From: Trichococcus shcherbakoviae
Lineage (GTDB): Bacteria; Bacillota; Bacilli; Lactobacillales; Aerococcaceae
Direction of reading: 5' to 3'
Length of the DNA: 64,000 bases
Assembly (NCBI RefSeq): GCF_963666195.1
Contig: NZ_OY762653.1
Location: forward strand, 124,001-188,000
Both the position numbers and the translations under genes were made by a program. Shown here piece by piece: positions 19,650 to 28,415 of the stretch. Below the pieces are notes generated by a model, which was not told the DNA's origin, did not search any database, and worked only from the letters and a program-made list of their open reading frames with translations. The first letter of the stretch is position 1, and every line of letters begins with the position of its first letter.

Positions 19650-19871
19650 TCAGAAATCTATTTCCTTCATCATTTCATCAAAAGAAACAACTTGAGGGTT
19701 CTCAGTATGTTGTTCCATGGCAGTACGGTAGAGTTCCAGATCGATTTCATCTTCGATTTTTTCCAGTACAGCATTCCTTAGGAGGGCAGAGACCGTTATG
19801 TTTTTGGCTTTCGCATATTGTTTGATCAATTTTTCGTCTTCTTCGTCCATGCGCAATAATATCGTGACCAT
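19650..19871 (-). CDS. RelB/DUF6290-type ribbon-helix-helix antitoxin-like protein
   Basis: A 73-aa protein with a ribbon-helix-helix N-terminus (TILLRMDEEDEKLIKQYAKAKNITVSALLRNAV split between strand and helices) and an acidic C-terminus ending FDEMMKEIDF, as in toxin-binding antitoxins. The start at 19871 follows AAAGGAG. No toxin gene follows: downstream on the same strand there is only a 10-codon ORF with its own AAAGGAG (about 19588-19620). It therefore appears to be an orphan antitoxin or a remnant of a pair. Confidence 0.65.
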   Translation of the reverse strand: MVTILLRMDEEDEKLIKQYAKAKNITVSALLRNAVLEKIEDEIDLELYRTAMEQHTENPQVVSFDEMMKEIDF

Positions 19872-20097
19872 TTCTACCACTCCTTTATGTTCAATGTAAT
19901 CCAAAGCGTGTTCCTATTCAACTATTTTAAATAAATGAAAAAAGTGTTGCCACCTGCTCCTTTTCAGAATCTTTCCGTTTCAGGTTTTCATATGTTAAAA
20001 TATTTTTATAAGAACTTACAGCGCTTCCTTGTTTGAAAAATCAATAGCGGAACTAGCACAGGTTTTCTTGTTACCGAGAAGGGTGGATTCCTTACCA

Positions 20098-21030
20098 ATG
20101 GTTGCTGATAATAATAGGTACATGTCTTTGATAAACGAAATGATTGAGCAGAGGCAGTCAGAACCGCTTGAAGAGAAAATTGCAAATACGAGAGATAGAA
20201 ATATAAGAGTGGCAGGAATCATCCGAGACTATCTCGCCAAAAAATACCATGCCGAGGTTATTGTTACAGGCGGTCTTTCGGTTGAATACTATACTGACGG
20301 TGGTTATACTACCCAGGATATTGATATGATTACACAGTCACAAAGGGAATTAGAAATAATATTAACGGATCTTGGGTTTATGAGGGATGGGAAATATTGG
20401 GTACATGATCCTCTTGAAATTGTTATAGAGGTTGTAGCAAGTGTACCTTTTGATGGAGTATACAAGCCCACACTAAAAGCTGCTACAAAAGACGGTTTTT
20501 CTGTTAATTTCGTGGATATTAATGACATTTTGATGGATCGAGTAAGAGGGCTTGCTCATTGGCAATACAAGGACTACGGGGAGCAACTGCTTGCGTTGAT
20601 TGACAGCCACCTCCAGAAATTAGATATGGAATACCTAAAGCAAAACTTAGAGGGGAAAGAAGAATATGAGCTTCTTCTCTATCACATACGTCTCTTGCAG
20701 AATGATAATCTGCCTGAAGCACAAGCGTATCGGGTGAAAAGATATTTAGAGCAGAAAGGAATTCCCTACTCTGAATTGCGAGAAGGAGATGAGTCAGAGT
20801 ACCTGTACCTTGCATTCCCTTTACAGGAGGATGCTAAGACTCACTTTGGCAGCTATTTCGGTCTCCTCCTACTACCCCATATTGATATTCTGTTATATAA
20901 TGATGACGAAGAAGAGTTTGAATCAAAAGAAGATGCAGATGTAGCTACTACACTAATCAAGTACAGCGCTAGATACGGTGAGCCATTTTCTTCCATTTTG
21001 GAAGCTCTAGAAAAGGAGGTAGTTGAATGA
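20098..21030 (+). CDS. Nucleotidyltransferase-fold protein (DUF6036/AbiEii-like)
   Basis: About 310 aa. A minimal nucleotidyltransferase core is visible: GG at 58-59 (VTGGLSVEYY) and D-I-D at 74-76 (TQDIDMI), followed by EIVIEV. This is the pattern of AbiEii/MenA-type toxins and DUF6036 proteins. The C-terminal half is acidic (DDEEEFESKEDAD). The start is uncertain: ATG 20098 has a poor AAGGGTGG site; TTG 20029 and ATG 20122 are alternatives. It overlaps a 61-aa partner by 4 nt, as toxin-antitoxin pairs do. Low GC compared with flanking genes. Confidence 0.7.
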   Translation: MVADNNRYMSLINEMIEQRQSEPLEEKIANTRDRNIRVAGIIRDYLAKKYHAEVIVTGGLSVEYYTDGGYTTQDIDMITQSQRELEIILTDLGFMRDGKYWVHDPLEIVIEVVASVPFDGVYKPTLKAATKDGFSVNFVDINDILMDRVRGLAHWQYKDYGEQLLALIDSHLQKLDMEYLKQNLEGKEEYELLLYHIRLLQNDNLPEAQAYRVKRYLEQKGIPYSELREGDESEYLYLAFPLQEDAKTHFGSYFGLLLLPHIDILLYNDDEEEFESKEDADVATTLIKYSARYGEPFSSILEALEKEVVE

Positions 21031-21212
21031 GAGTCAAATTGAAGGTTACAACGTCCCGTACTTCTCGAATGGAAGAGTTGGCAAAGGCTTCTAATTTTTA
21101 TACAGCTACCAAATTTCCGGACAGAAGTCCTCACATGAGGGAACCAAAAAAAGCAGAGATACTCGAGTCTTGGGAGAAACGCCGTAACGGTTTTAAGATA
21201 GGAAATATATAG
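21027..21212 (+). CDS. Small basic protein coupled to the nucleotidyltransferase gene
   Basis: A 61-aa basic protein (many K/R, little hydrophobic core) beginning in the ATGA overlap with the previous stop. I recognise no family. Its size, coupling and position suggest a partner of the nucleotidyltransferase, either regulatory or structural; inference only. A terminator follows at once. Confidence 0.55.
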   Translation: MRVKLKVTTSRTSRMEELAKASNFYTATKFPDRSPHMREPKKAEILESWEKRRNGFKIGNI

Positions 21213-21227
21213 GTGAGCATCAGAACA

Positions 21228-21262
21228 GGGAGTAGGGGGATGATCTTCCTACTCCCTTTTTC
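21228..21262 (+). terminator. Terminator of the nucleotidyltransferase pair
   Basis: Perfect 9-bp arms GGGAGTAGG (21228-21236) and CCTACTCCC (21248-21256) with an 11-nt loop and T5. Confidence 0.85.
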
Positions 21263-21408
21263 TGTCTTCTTAGACTAGATTATGAGTGTCTAATCTAAGA
21301 AGACATCATTTCATCGAAATAAAGAACGGCACTTTTCGTAAGCTTCCACTTTCGTTTTTTTCGGGACTATGGTACTTTTATGGGGATGAAGTAAAAGGAG
21401 GAATCTCG

Positions 21409-24285
21409 ATGAAACGAATTGATCGAATCTACGAGTATATCAAAATCCGCTCAGAGGAGTGGACTGAAGCTGCTTTTGAGCAAGAGAACGATGGTGTGAC
21501 GACTCAGGAAGTCGTGATGCAGCTCGATATCAAACGGCCAAATGCAAGCAGCGACTTAAATGAGCTCGTGCGTCTGGGAAAGCTGATCAAATCCTCTGGA
21601 CGGCCGGTCAGATATGCGGATCACTCTTTGAAATGGAATGAGCGACCACAAAAAAAGATGCACTCATATAAAGAAGACCCACTCAAGCCAACAGCAAGGG
21701 CAAGCAGCGAAAAACGCGGGTCTGCCTCTGAAATTTCTCGTGTCCTCACAACCCGGGAAGGAAACAATACGGGTAGCCGTGAAACAAATAGTGAGGTATT
21801 TGCGAATGTAATCGGTTCAAAAGATAGTATGCGGACTCAAGTTGATCAGGCAAAGGCGGCGATCCTCTATCCTCCTAAGGGGTTAAGCTGCTTGATCACT
21901 GGACCAACAGGGAGCGGGAAAACCTTTTTTGTTCATGCGATGTTTCGTTTCGCGCAAGCAAATCAAGTTTTTGCAGCTGATAAGGAGCTGGTTGTATTCA
22001 ATTGTGCCGACTATGCGCACAATCCCGAATTATTGATGGCTCATTTGTTCGGATATCGTAAGGGTGCTTTTACAGGAGCGACGGAAACGACGGACGGCTT
22101 GATCCAACGGGCAGACGGCGGCATGCTGTTTATGGACGAAGTGCACCGCCTGCCGCCGGAAGGGCAAGAAATGATTTTTTATCTTCTGGATCACGGCACC
22201 TATAATCGATTAGGCGAAACCGATAAAGCCAACAAAGTAAATGTCCGTCTTGTTTGTGCAACGACGGAAGATCCCGCTTCCAGTTTGCTCCAGACCTTTG
22301 TGCGACGTATTCCAATCGTTATTAAATTGCCGCAATTTTCGGAGCGTCCGATTGCGGAACAAGTGGACTTGTTGAAGCGGATGGTCTCGATCGAAGCCAA
22401 TCGAATCCAAAAAAGTATCCATGTGAAACAGGATGCAGTGAAGGCTTTGATCGGCAGCGTAACCTACGGAAATGTCGGGCAGTTGAAATCGAATGTCCAG
22501 CTTGTTTGTGCGCGGGCCTTTTTGAACTATATGAATTCAAGTGAAATATCGATTACGTTGGATGAGCTTACACCAGAGATCCAAAACGGCCTGCTCAATC
22601 TGGCGAATAATCATCGCGAGCGCTTGAATGAACTTACTCGGATGCTGGAGCCCGTGCTGACGTTGGTGCCGAATGAAGGAGCGGAAAGCCCGCTGAAAGG
22701 CGATTCCTATGAGCTTCCTTATAATCTGTATGAAATTATCGGAAATAAGGCCGCGCTGCTGCGGGAAGATGGGCTTGATAAGGAATCCATAAATCATTAT
22801 ATTACGACCGACATCAATGTCCATCTGAAGTCTTTCTATCGTGATACGGGTTTGACCTTTGACACGGAGAAAAAGCTTTCTGAAATCATTGATCAACGCA
22901 TTATTCGCTTTGCAAAAAATATGTTCGAATATGCCCAAGATCATTTGGATTATCACTTCCAACGGAACTTCGTCTATGCGATGAGTCTGCATATCAGCTC
23001 ATTTTTAAAGCGGATCCAATTAGGCGAAAGCAGCCGGACGCTCCATGCAAGCATCAAAAATATGGTGGAAGATTATCCCCAAGAGTTTACGGTCGCTAAA
23101 TGGATGAAACAAGAGCTGCAAAAAGAATACAGCATCAACATCCCCGAGGTGGAGACCTATTATCTGACTTTGTTGCTGGTTTCATTAAAGCAAGACAAAG
23201 CCACAGGGCGCGTGGGTGTTGTGATTGCAGCCCATGGCAGGAGCACAGCAACGAGCATGGCCGAGGTTGTGACGACATTGTTGGGTGTCGACAATATTCG
23301 CGCTGTAGATATGCCTCTTGAGATGAAGCCCCAAGTGGCCCTCGAAAAAATTATTCATTGTGTTCAAGAAATCGATCGAGGGAGCGGAGTCATTTTGTTG
23401 GTCGATATGGGCTCGCTGGCGACTTTTTCCGAAAAAATCACAGAAAAAACCGGAATTGAGGTCAAAACGATCGACATGGTCACAACGCCAATCGTTTTGG
23501 AAACGGTACGCAAGACAGATCTTGTTGAAACGACACTTGATGAAATTTATCGATCGCTCCAATCTTTCCGTGGTTATGCAGGAAGCAGCGTGACCACCAG
23601 AGAGGAGAACGGGCACACCCTGAAGCGCAAAAAGGCAATCATTGCGATCTGCGCTTCGGGTGAAGGAACCGCGCAAAAGATGAAGGAGATCATCGACAAG
23701 CATTTAGAGAAATATTTTGATGTGGAAATCGAGGTACTGCCGATTTCGGTGATCGAAATGGATGAGCAATTGGCAAACTTGCAACAGGAGTATGAAATCC
23801 TGGCGACAACAGGAATCGTCAAACCAAAAATCGATGCCGTTTACATTCCAATGGAACATTTCTTCAACGGAGATGCCGAAAAGGTATTGGACTATTTAGT
23901 GGAAGAAGCCGAATCCTATGATGATAGCGAGTTGACATTGGAAAAGGCGAAGCAGATATGCGTGGAATACATGACGCAAAGCTTTACTTTCTTGAATCCG
24001 CAAAAGCTGATCGAACCTTTGTGGAAGTTTAGTTCTTCCTTATTGAAGAATGAAGAAAATTATTCCCAAACAATCAATCTTCTGATGCACCTCGCGGGAA
24101 TGTTTGAGCGGTCCTTGCGCCAAGATACATTGATTGCACCGCTTGAAGAACTGGAAATGACAGAACAGTCCGATACATTTAAGCAGCTGGAACAATCTTT
24201 AAATCTCCTCAGCAGCACTTTTCAAATTGAAATGCCGAAAGATGAAGTATACTATCTACAACAATTGTTGGCCTATCAAGAATAA
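21409..24285 (+). CDS. LevR/ManR-type sigma-54-dependent PTS operon activator
   Basis: A 958-aa modular regulator. After an N-terminal DNA-binding wing comes an AAA+ sigma-54 activator domain: Walker A GPTGSGKT (165-172), the sigma-54 contact loop GAFTGA (219-224) and Walker B GGMLFMDE near 239. Then follow a PRD domain (about 480-590), an EIIA-Man-like domain with AAHGRS (His near 609), an EIIB-Gat-like domain (ICASGEGT near 745) and a second PRD. Such proteins activate mannose-family PTS operons when phosphorylation by HPr and the EIIs signals substrate. ATG 21409 follows a perfect AAAGGAGG; the longer ORF from 21286 has no ribosome site. It directly precedes its likely target promoter. Confidence 0.92.
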   Translation: MKRIDRIYEYIKIRSEEWTEAAFEQENDGVTTQEVVMQLDIKRPNASSDLNELVRLGKLIKSSGRPVRYADHSLKWNERPQKKMHSYKEDPLKPTARASSEKRGSASEISRVLTTREGNNTGSRETNSEVFANVIGSKDSMRTQVDQAKAAILYPPKGLSCLITGPTGSGKTFFVHAMFRFAQANQVFAADKELVVFNCADYAHNPELLMAHLFGYRKGAFTGATETTDGLIQRADGGMLFMDEVHRLPPEGQEMIFYLLDHGTYNRLGETDKANKVNVRLVCATTEDPASSLLQTFVRRIPIVIKLPQFSERPIAEQVDLLKRMVSIEANRIQKSIHVKQDAVKALIGSVTYGNVGQLKSNVQLVCARAFLNYMNSSEISITLDELTPEIQNGLLNLANNHRERLNELTRMLEPVLTLVPNEGAESPLKGDSYELPYNLYEIIGNKAALLREDGLDKESINHYITTDINVHLKSFYRDTGLTFDTEKKLSEIIDQRIIRFAKNMFEYAQDHLDYHFQRNFVYAMSLHISSFLKRIQLGESSRTLHASIKNMVEDYPQEFTVAKWMKQELQKEYSINIPEVETYYLTLLLVSLKQDKATGRVGVVIAAHGRSTATSMAEVVTTLLGVDNIRAVDMPLEMKPQVALEKIIHCVQEIDRGSGVILLVDMGSLATFSEKITEKTGIEVKTIDMVTTPIVLETVRKTDLVETTLDEIYRSLQSFRGYAGSSVTTREENGHTLKRKKAIIAICASGEGTAQKMKEIIDKHLEKYFDVEIEVLPISVIEMDEQLANLQQEYEILATTGIVKPKIDAVYIPMEHFFNGDAEKVLDYLVEEAESYDDSELTLEKAKQICVEYMTQSFTFLNPQKLIEPLWKFSSSLLKNEENYSQTINLLMHLAGMFERSLRQDTLIAPLEELEMTEQSDTFKQLEQSLNLLSSTFQIEMPKDEVYYLQQLLAYQE

Positions 24286-24299
24286 CGATACAGTATCGC

Positions 24300-24396
24300 A
24301 TACACTAACAAAAAATAATTATAGATACACTAAGACACTATGTGTTTTAGTGTATTTTTTCTGCTATTTTCTCCGAAGAAACGGGCCATACACTAA
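24300..24396 (+). promoter_or_regulatory. Repeated ATACACTAA boxes: probable upstream activating sequence
   Basis: The 9-mer ATACACTAA occurs at 24300-24308, 24325-24333 and 24388-24396, and inverted (TTAGTGTAT) at 24347-24355. The second and the inverted copies form a palindrome that may also act as a terminator for the activator gene (T6 follows). Location just upstream of a -24/-12 promoter fits LevR binding sites; binding is inferred. Confidence 0.65.
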
Positions 24397-24398
24397 GT

Positions 24399-24413
24399 TG
24401 GCACGCTTTTTGC
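24399..24413 (+). promoter_or_regulatory. Sigma-54 (-24/-12) promoter of the mannose-family PTS operon
   Basis: TGGCAC (24399-24404), a 5-nt spacer and TTGC (24410-24413), an exact match to the TGGCAC-N5-TTGCW consensus. Transcription is expected to start near 24425, about 70 nt before the EIIAB gene. Confidence 0.93.
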
Positions 24414-24495
24414 ATATAGTATAGTGTCTGGTAAATGGCCTGCCAAGCTATTTATCCAAACAGTCACAAAAATATATTCAATAGGAGGTATACAA

Positions 24496-25482
24496 ATGGT
24501 AGGAATTATCCTAGCAAGTCATGGAGATTTCGCTGAAGGCATTCTGCAATCTGCTTCGATGATTTTCGGCGAACAAGAAAATGTCAAAGCAGTGACCTTG
24601 GCGCCAAGCGAAGGACCGGACGATGTCAAAAGAAAGATGCAAGAGGCTATCGCATCCTTTGACAATCAAGATGAAGTGCTGTTCTTAGTCGATTTATGGG
24701 GCGGTACACCGTTCAACCAAGCCAACAGTCTTTTTGAAGCACATAAAGACACTTGGGCGATTATCGCCGGAATGAACCTTCCGATGGTCATCGAAGCGTA
24801 TGCTGCACGTCTGAGCATGGAATCAGCACAAAAGATTGCTGCTCAAATTCTTCCAGCAGCGAAGGATGGCGTAAGAGCTAAGCCAGAAAGTTTAGAGCCG
24901 AAGAAAGTGGAAGCGGCTTCTAAGGTACAACCGCTAAAAGGCAGCCTTCCCCCAGGGACAGTTGTTGGCGATGGCAAAATCAAGTTATCTTTAGTTCGTT
25001 TGGATTCACGTTTGCTTCACGGACAAGTGGCAACAACGTGGGCGAAATCAGCCGGAACAGATCGAATCATCGTAGTTTCGGATGATGTCTCAAGAGATGA
25101 ATTGCGTAAAAACCTCATCGTGCAAGCGGCTCCTCCAGGAGTCAAAGCCAATGTGATTCCAATCAAAAAAATGATTGAAATTGCGAAAGATCCTCGTTTT
25201 GGAAACACTCACGCTCTCTTGCTTTTTGAAAATGTGCAAGATGTCGTTCGGGTAATCGAAGGCGGCGTGAAGATTGAGGAATTGAATGTTGGGTCAATGG
25301 CTCACTCAGTCGGCAAGGTTGTTGTGAATAAGGTCTTATCAATGGGGCCTGAAGATGTGAAAGCATTTGAAGCATTGAAAACAAAAGGTGTTAAATTTGA
25401 TGTCCGGAAAGTTCCGAATGATTCATCGGAAAAAATGGATACGTTGCTGAAAAAAGCTAAAGAAGAATTAGCAAAGGCATAA
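24496..25482 (+). CDS. manX: PTS mannose-family EIIAB component
   Basis: A 328-aa fused cytoplasmic phosphotransferase. The EIIA domain has its phosphorylated His at H9 (ASHGDF); a Pro/Lys-rich linker spans about 128-158. The EIIB domain has its phospho-His at H175 (SRLLHGQVATTW). Phosphate passes from HPr to A, to B, and to sugar entering through EIIC/EIID. ATG 24496 follows AGGAGG. A longer frame open from 24424 starts at the sigma-54 transcription start and is not used. First gene of the operon. Confidence 0.93.
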   Translation: MVGIILASHGDFAEGILQSASMIFGEQENVKAVTLAPSEGPDDVKRKMQEAIASFDNQDEVLFLVDLWGGTPFNQANSLFEAHKDTWAIIAGMNLPMVIEAYAARLSMESAQKIAAQILPAAKDGVRAKPESLEPKKVEAASKVQPLKGSLPPGTVVGDGKIKLSLVRLDSRLLHGQVATTWAKSAGTDRIIVVSDDVSRDELRKNLIVQAAPPGVKANVIPIKKMIEIAKDPRFGNTHALLLFENVQDVVRVIEGGVKIEELNVGSMAHSVGKVVVNKVLSMGPEDVKAFEALKTKGVKFDVRKVPNDSSEKMDTLLKKAKEELAKA

Positions 25483-25503
25483 CAAGAAAAGAGGAGGTAT
25501 ATT

Positions 25504-26304
25504 ATGTCAGTCATTTCAATTATTCTGGTTATCATCGTGGCATTCTTTGCCGGGATGGAAGGTATTTTAGATGAGTTCCAATTCCATCAACCGCTCGTTG
25601 CATGTACACTGATCGGCCTGGTCACAGGAAATCTTGAAGCTGGTATTATTCTTGGCGGATCATTACAAATGATCGCCTTAGGTTGGGCAAACATCGGAGC
25701 CGCTGTAGCACCTGACGCAGCACTCGCTTCTGTCGCATCTGCAATTATTTTGGTATTAGGTGGTCAAGGTGTAGATGGCGTATCTTCCGCTATTGCCATT
25801 GCGATCCCTCTGGCTGTTGCTGGTTTGGTCTTGACGATGTTCGTTCGTACTCTAGCAGTTCCTGTTGTTCATTTGATGGACGCAGCTGCAGAACAAGGCG
25901 ACTATCGTAAGATTGAATTGCTTCAAATTGGAGCAATTGCCATGCAAGGTTTGCGTATCGCAATTCCTGCTGCATTGCTACTGTTCATCCCTGCAGACGC
26001 TGTCCGTTCTGGCTTGGAAGCAATGCCGGGTTGGTTGACTGATGGAATGGCAATCGGTGGTGGTATGGTCGTAGCCGTTGGTTATGCAATGGTCATCAAT
26101 ATGATGGCTACTAAAGAAGTATGGCCATTCTTCATCATTGGTTTCGTTGTTGCTGCTGTATCTCAATTGACGTTGATCGCATTAGGAGCCCTAGGCGTTG
26201 CAATGGCCTTGATCTACTTGAACCTTTCAAAAATGGGCGGTTCTGGTAATGGCGGTTCTGGTAACACTGGCGATCCACTTGATTCGATACTCAACGACTA
26301 TTAG
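25504..26304 (+). CDS. manY: PTS mannose-family EIIC component
   Basis: A 266-aa integral membrane permease subunit with 6-7 hydrophobic segments, including the conserved opening GILDEFQFHQPLVACTLIG. It pairs with EIID to form the sugar channel. Gly/Ser/Asn repeats (GGSGNGGSGN) near the C-terminus form a flexible tail. It lies 21 nt after EIIAB and 17 nt before EIID. Confidence 0.93.
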   Translation: MSVISIILVIIVAFFAGMEGILDEFQFHQPLVACTLIGLVTGNLEAGIILGGSLQMIALGWANIGAAVAPDAALASVASAIILVLGGQGVDGVSSAIAIAIPLAVAGLVLTMFVRTLAVPVVHLMDAAAEQGDYRKIELLQIGAIAMQGLRIAIPAALLLFIPADAVRSGLEAMPGWLTDGMAIGGGMVVAVGYAMVINMMATKEVWPFFIIGFVVAAVSQLTLIALGALGVAMALIYLNLSKMGGSGNGGSGNTGDPLDSILNDY

Positions 26305-26321
26305 GAAAGGAGACTGCAAAC

Positions 26322-27248
26322 ATGGCACAAAATACGGCAAATAAAAAATTCGTATTAACTAAAAAAGATAGATTAGCGGTTGCTTGGCGTTCCACCTTCA
26401 TACAAGGATCATGGAACTATGAACGGATGCAAAACGGTGGCTGGGCTTTCGCAATGATTCCAGCAATCAAGAAACTTTATCCAGAAAAGGAAGATCGCGT
26501 CCTAGCATTGAAACGCCACTTGGAATTCTTCAATACACATCCATATGTGGCCTCTCCAGTATTAGGAGTAACGCTAGCGTTGGAAGAAGAACGCGCAAAC
26601 GGAGCTCCAGTAGATGATGTTACGATTCAAGGTGTGAAGGTCGGAATGATGGGACCTCTTGCCGGTGTTGGTGACCCTGTGTTCTGGTTTACAGTCCGTC
26701 CAATTCTGGGGGCTTTAGGTGCATCCTTGGCCTTAACAGGAAACATCTTAGGACCTATCTTATTCTTTGTTGCATGGAACGCTATCCGTTGGGGATTCAT
26801 GTGGTATACCCAAGAATTCGGTTATAAGGCTGGATCAAAAATCACTGAGGATTTGTCAGGCGGAATACTGCAAGATTTGACAAAAGGAGCTTCCATTCTT
26901 GGGATGTTCGTATTGGCTGCCTTGGTGCAACGTTGGGTATCCATCTCGTTTGCTCCGACCGTTTCTTCAGTGAAACTTTCAGAAGGCGCATTTATCGATT
27001 GGGAAAACCTGCCAAGTGGCACTGCTGGTATCCAGCAAGCGCTGAGCCAATATACTTCAGGCTTGTCACTGACTGATACAAAAGTAACGACCTTGCAAAA
27101 CAACTTGGATCAATTGATCCCTGGCTTGGCAGCATTGCTGTTGACATTCCTTTGCATGTGGTTATTGAAGAAGAAAGTTTCTCCAATCGTGATCATTCTT
27201 GGGCTGTTCGTTGTCGGTATCGGCGGACGCTTGATCGGATTGCTATAA
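26322..27248 (+). CDS. manZ: PTS mannose-family EIID component
   Basis: A 308-aa EIID subunit. The conserved N-terminus (RSTFIQGSWNYERMQNGGWA split across the first 35-50 residues) and the GVKVGMMGPLAGVGDPVFW core are present. The C-terminus has the final transmembrane helices. With EIIC it forms the membrane complex, which in lactic acid bacteria also serves as a receptor for class IIa bacteriocins and some phages (family knowledge). Confidence 0.94.
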   Translation: MAQNTANKKFVLTKKDRLAVAWRSTFIQGSWNYERMQNGGWAFAMIPAIKKLYPEKEDRVLALKRHLEFFNTHPYVASPVLGVTLALEEERANGAPVDDVTIQGVKVGMMGPLAGVGDPVFWFTVRPILGALGASLALTGNILGPILFFVAWNAIRWGFMWYTQEFGYKAGSKITEDLSGGILQDLTKGASILGMFVLAALVQRWVSISFAPTVSSVKLSEGAFIDWENLPSGTAGIQQALSQYTSGLSLTDTKVTTLQNNLDQLIPGLAALLLTFLCMWLLKKKVSPIVIILGLFVVGIGGRLIGLL

Positions 27249-27278
27249 TTTTCCGATGCATCAAAAATGATGATTGTG

Positions 27279-27312
27279 AGGCTCAGGCAAACCTGCCTGG
27301 GCCTTGTTTTTT
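27279..27312 (+). terminator. Terminator after EIID
   Basis: Arms AGGCTCAGGC (27279-27288) and GCCTGGGCCT (27295-27304), one wobble pair, followed by TTGTTTTTTT. It probably causes partial termination before the DUF956 gene. Confidence 0.75.
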
Positions 27313-27377
27313 TCTTGTAAAGAACAAAGGTAGTATATTATACTCAAATTAGACAAAAAGAGAGAGGGGCATATGTA

Positions 27378-27758
27378 ATGGTTGAATCCCTGAATGCAAA
27401 GGTTGATATGGTAGTGGATGGTACTTCTTATATGGGGTTAACAGACTATGGGAAAATTATGATTGGAGATCAGGCATTTGAATTTTATCATCATCGTGAT
27501 CCGCGAAAGTTCATTCAAATTCCTTGGGAAGAGGTTGATTATGTCCTAGCATCGGTGATGTTCAAAGGAAAATGGATTCCTCGTTTTGCGCTTCAGACAA
27601 AGAAAGACGGTACGTATACTTTTTCATCAAAAAATCCCAAGGACGTTTTACGTGCGATCCGCATCTATGTACAGCCAGATCATATGGTTCAATCATTGGG
27701 TTTCTTCGATGTTTTGAAGAATGCCTTCAAGCATATGCTCAAAAAGAAAGCATCCTAA
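27378..27758 (+). CDS. manO: DUF956 family protein (ManO-like)
   Basis: A 126-aa protein with the DUF956 pattern: VDGTSYMGLTDYGKIMIGD near the start, PRKFIQIPWEEVDYV in the middle, and a basic C-terminus. DUF956 proteins are encoded at the end of mannose PTS operons in lactic acid bacteria, where ManO has been proposed to affect operon expression. No enzymatic motif is seen. Confidence 0.88.
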   Translation: MVESLNAKVDMVVDGTSYMGLTDYGKIMIGDQAFEFYHHRDPRKFIQIPWEEVDYVLASVMFKGKWIPRFALQTKKDGTYTFSSKNPKDVLRAIRIYVQPDHMVQSLGFFDVLKNAFKHMLKKKAS

Positions 27759-27826
27759 ATTGCGGCTGGAAATCAAGGTGCATACGGTTGGTGGTTGCTG
27801 GATGAGCGATTTAAGGAGGTTCTAAC

Positions 27827-28324
27827 GTGGTGATGGATATTCGATTGGTACGAATCGACGATCGTTTGATTCATGGACAGGTGGCAACCGTGTGGACAAA
27901 GCTAAGCAAGGCAGAGCGGATTATTGTCATCAGTGACGAGGTGGCGCGGGATCATCTGCGTAAGACGCTCTTGCGTCAAGTCGCTCCACCAGGTGTAAAG
28001 GTCAATGTGATTCCAGTGGATAAGTTTGTCGATATTTACTTCGATGATGCGCATAACCAATTTCGGGCGATGCTCTTGTTTACGAATCCTCTCGATGTCG
28101 CACGAATCGTGCAAAGAGGCGTTCAAATTGATCATGTCAATATCGGCAGTATGAGTTATTCTGATGGAAAAAAGATGATCACCAACGCAGTAGCCGTTGA
28201 TAAACGTGATATTCAGGCTTTCGAGTATCTGAATTTCAAGGGTATCCAATTGGATATCCGGAAGGTCGTCGCTGACAATAAATTGGATCTCATGCAAGTG
28301 CTGAAAAAAGAAGGATTATTATAG
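27827..28324 (+). CDS. Extra stand-alone PTS mannose-family EIIB
   Basis: A 165-aa EIIB with phospho-His H16 (DDRLIHGQVATVW). It resembles the EIIB half of the EIIAB gene 3 kb upstream along its whole length but differs at many positions, so it is a paralogue rather than a recent copy. GTG 27827 lies 7 nt after AAGGAGG; ATG 27833 is possible. A spare EIIB may relay phosphate to the LevR regulator or to the EIIC/EIID complex. Confidence 0.85.
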   Translation: MVMDIRLVRIDDRLIHGQVATVWTKLSKAERIIVISDEVARDHLRKTLLRQVAPPGVKVNVIPVDKFVDIYFDDAHNQFRAMLLFTNPLDVARIVQRGVQIDHVNIGSMSYSDGKKMITNAVAVDKRDIQAFEYLNFKGIQLDIRKVVADNKLDLMQVLKKEGLL

Positions 28325-28329
28325 CGCAC

Positions 28330-28380
28330 AATAAAAGAAGTCACAAAGCGAATGTAACAGCTTTCTGACTTCTTTATTTT
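28330..28380 (+). terminator. Terminator of the mannose-family PTS operon
   Basis: Long arms (28330-28349 and 28360-28378), with one mismatch, contain the AAAGAAGTCA / TGACTTCTTT core and end in TTATTTT. Confidence 0.8.
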
Positions 28381-28415
28381 AATTCGGAGCGGTATAGTAT
28401 GTATGAGGTGATGGA

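Noticed and set aside
24424-24495. Longer N-terminus for EIIAB
   Set aside because: The first codons coincide with the predicted sigma-54 transcription start, and ATG 24496 has a perfect ribosome site and matches the family start.
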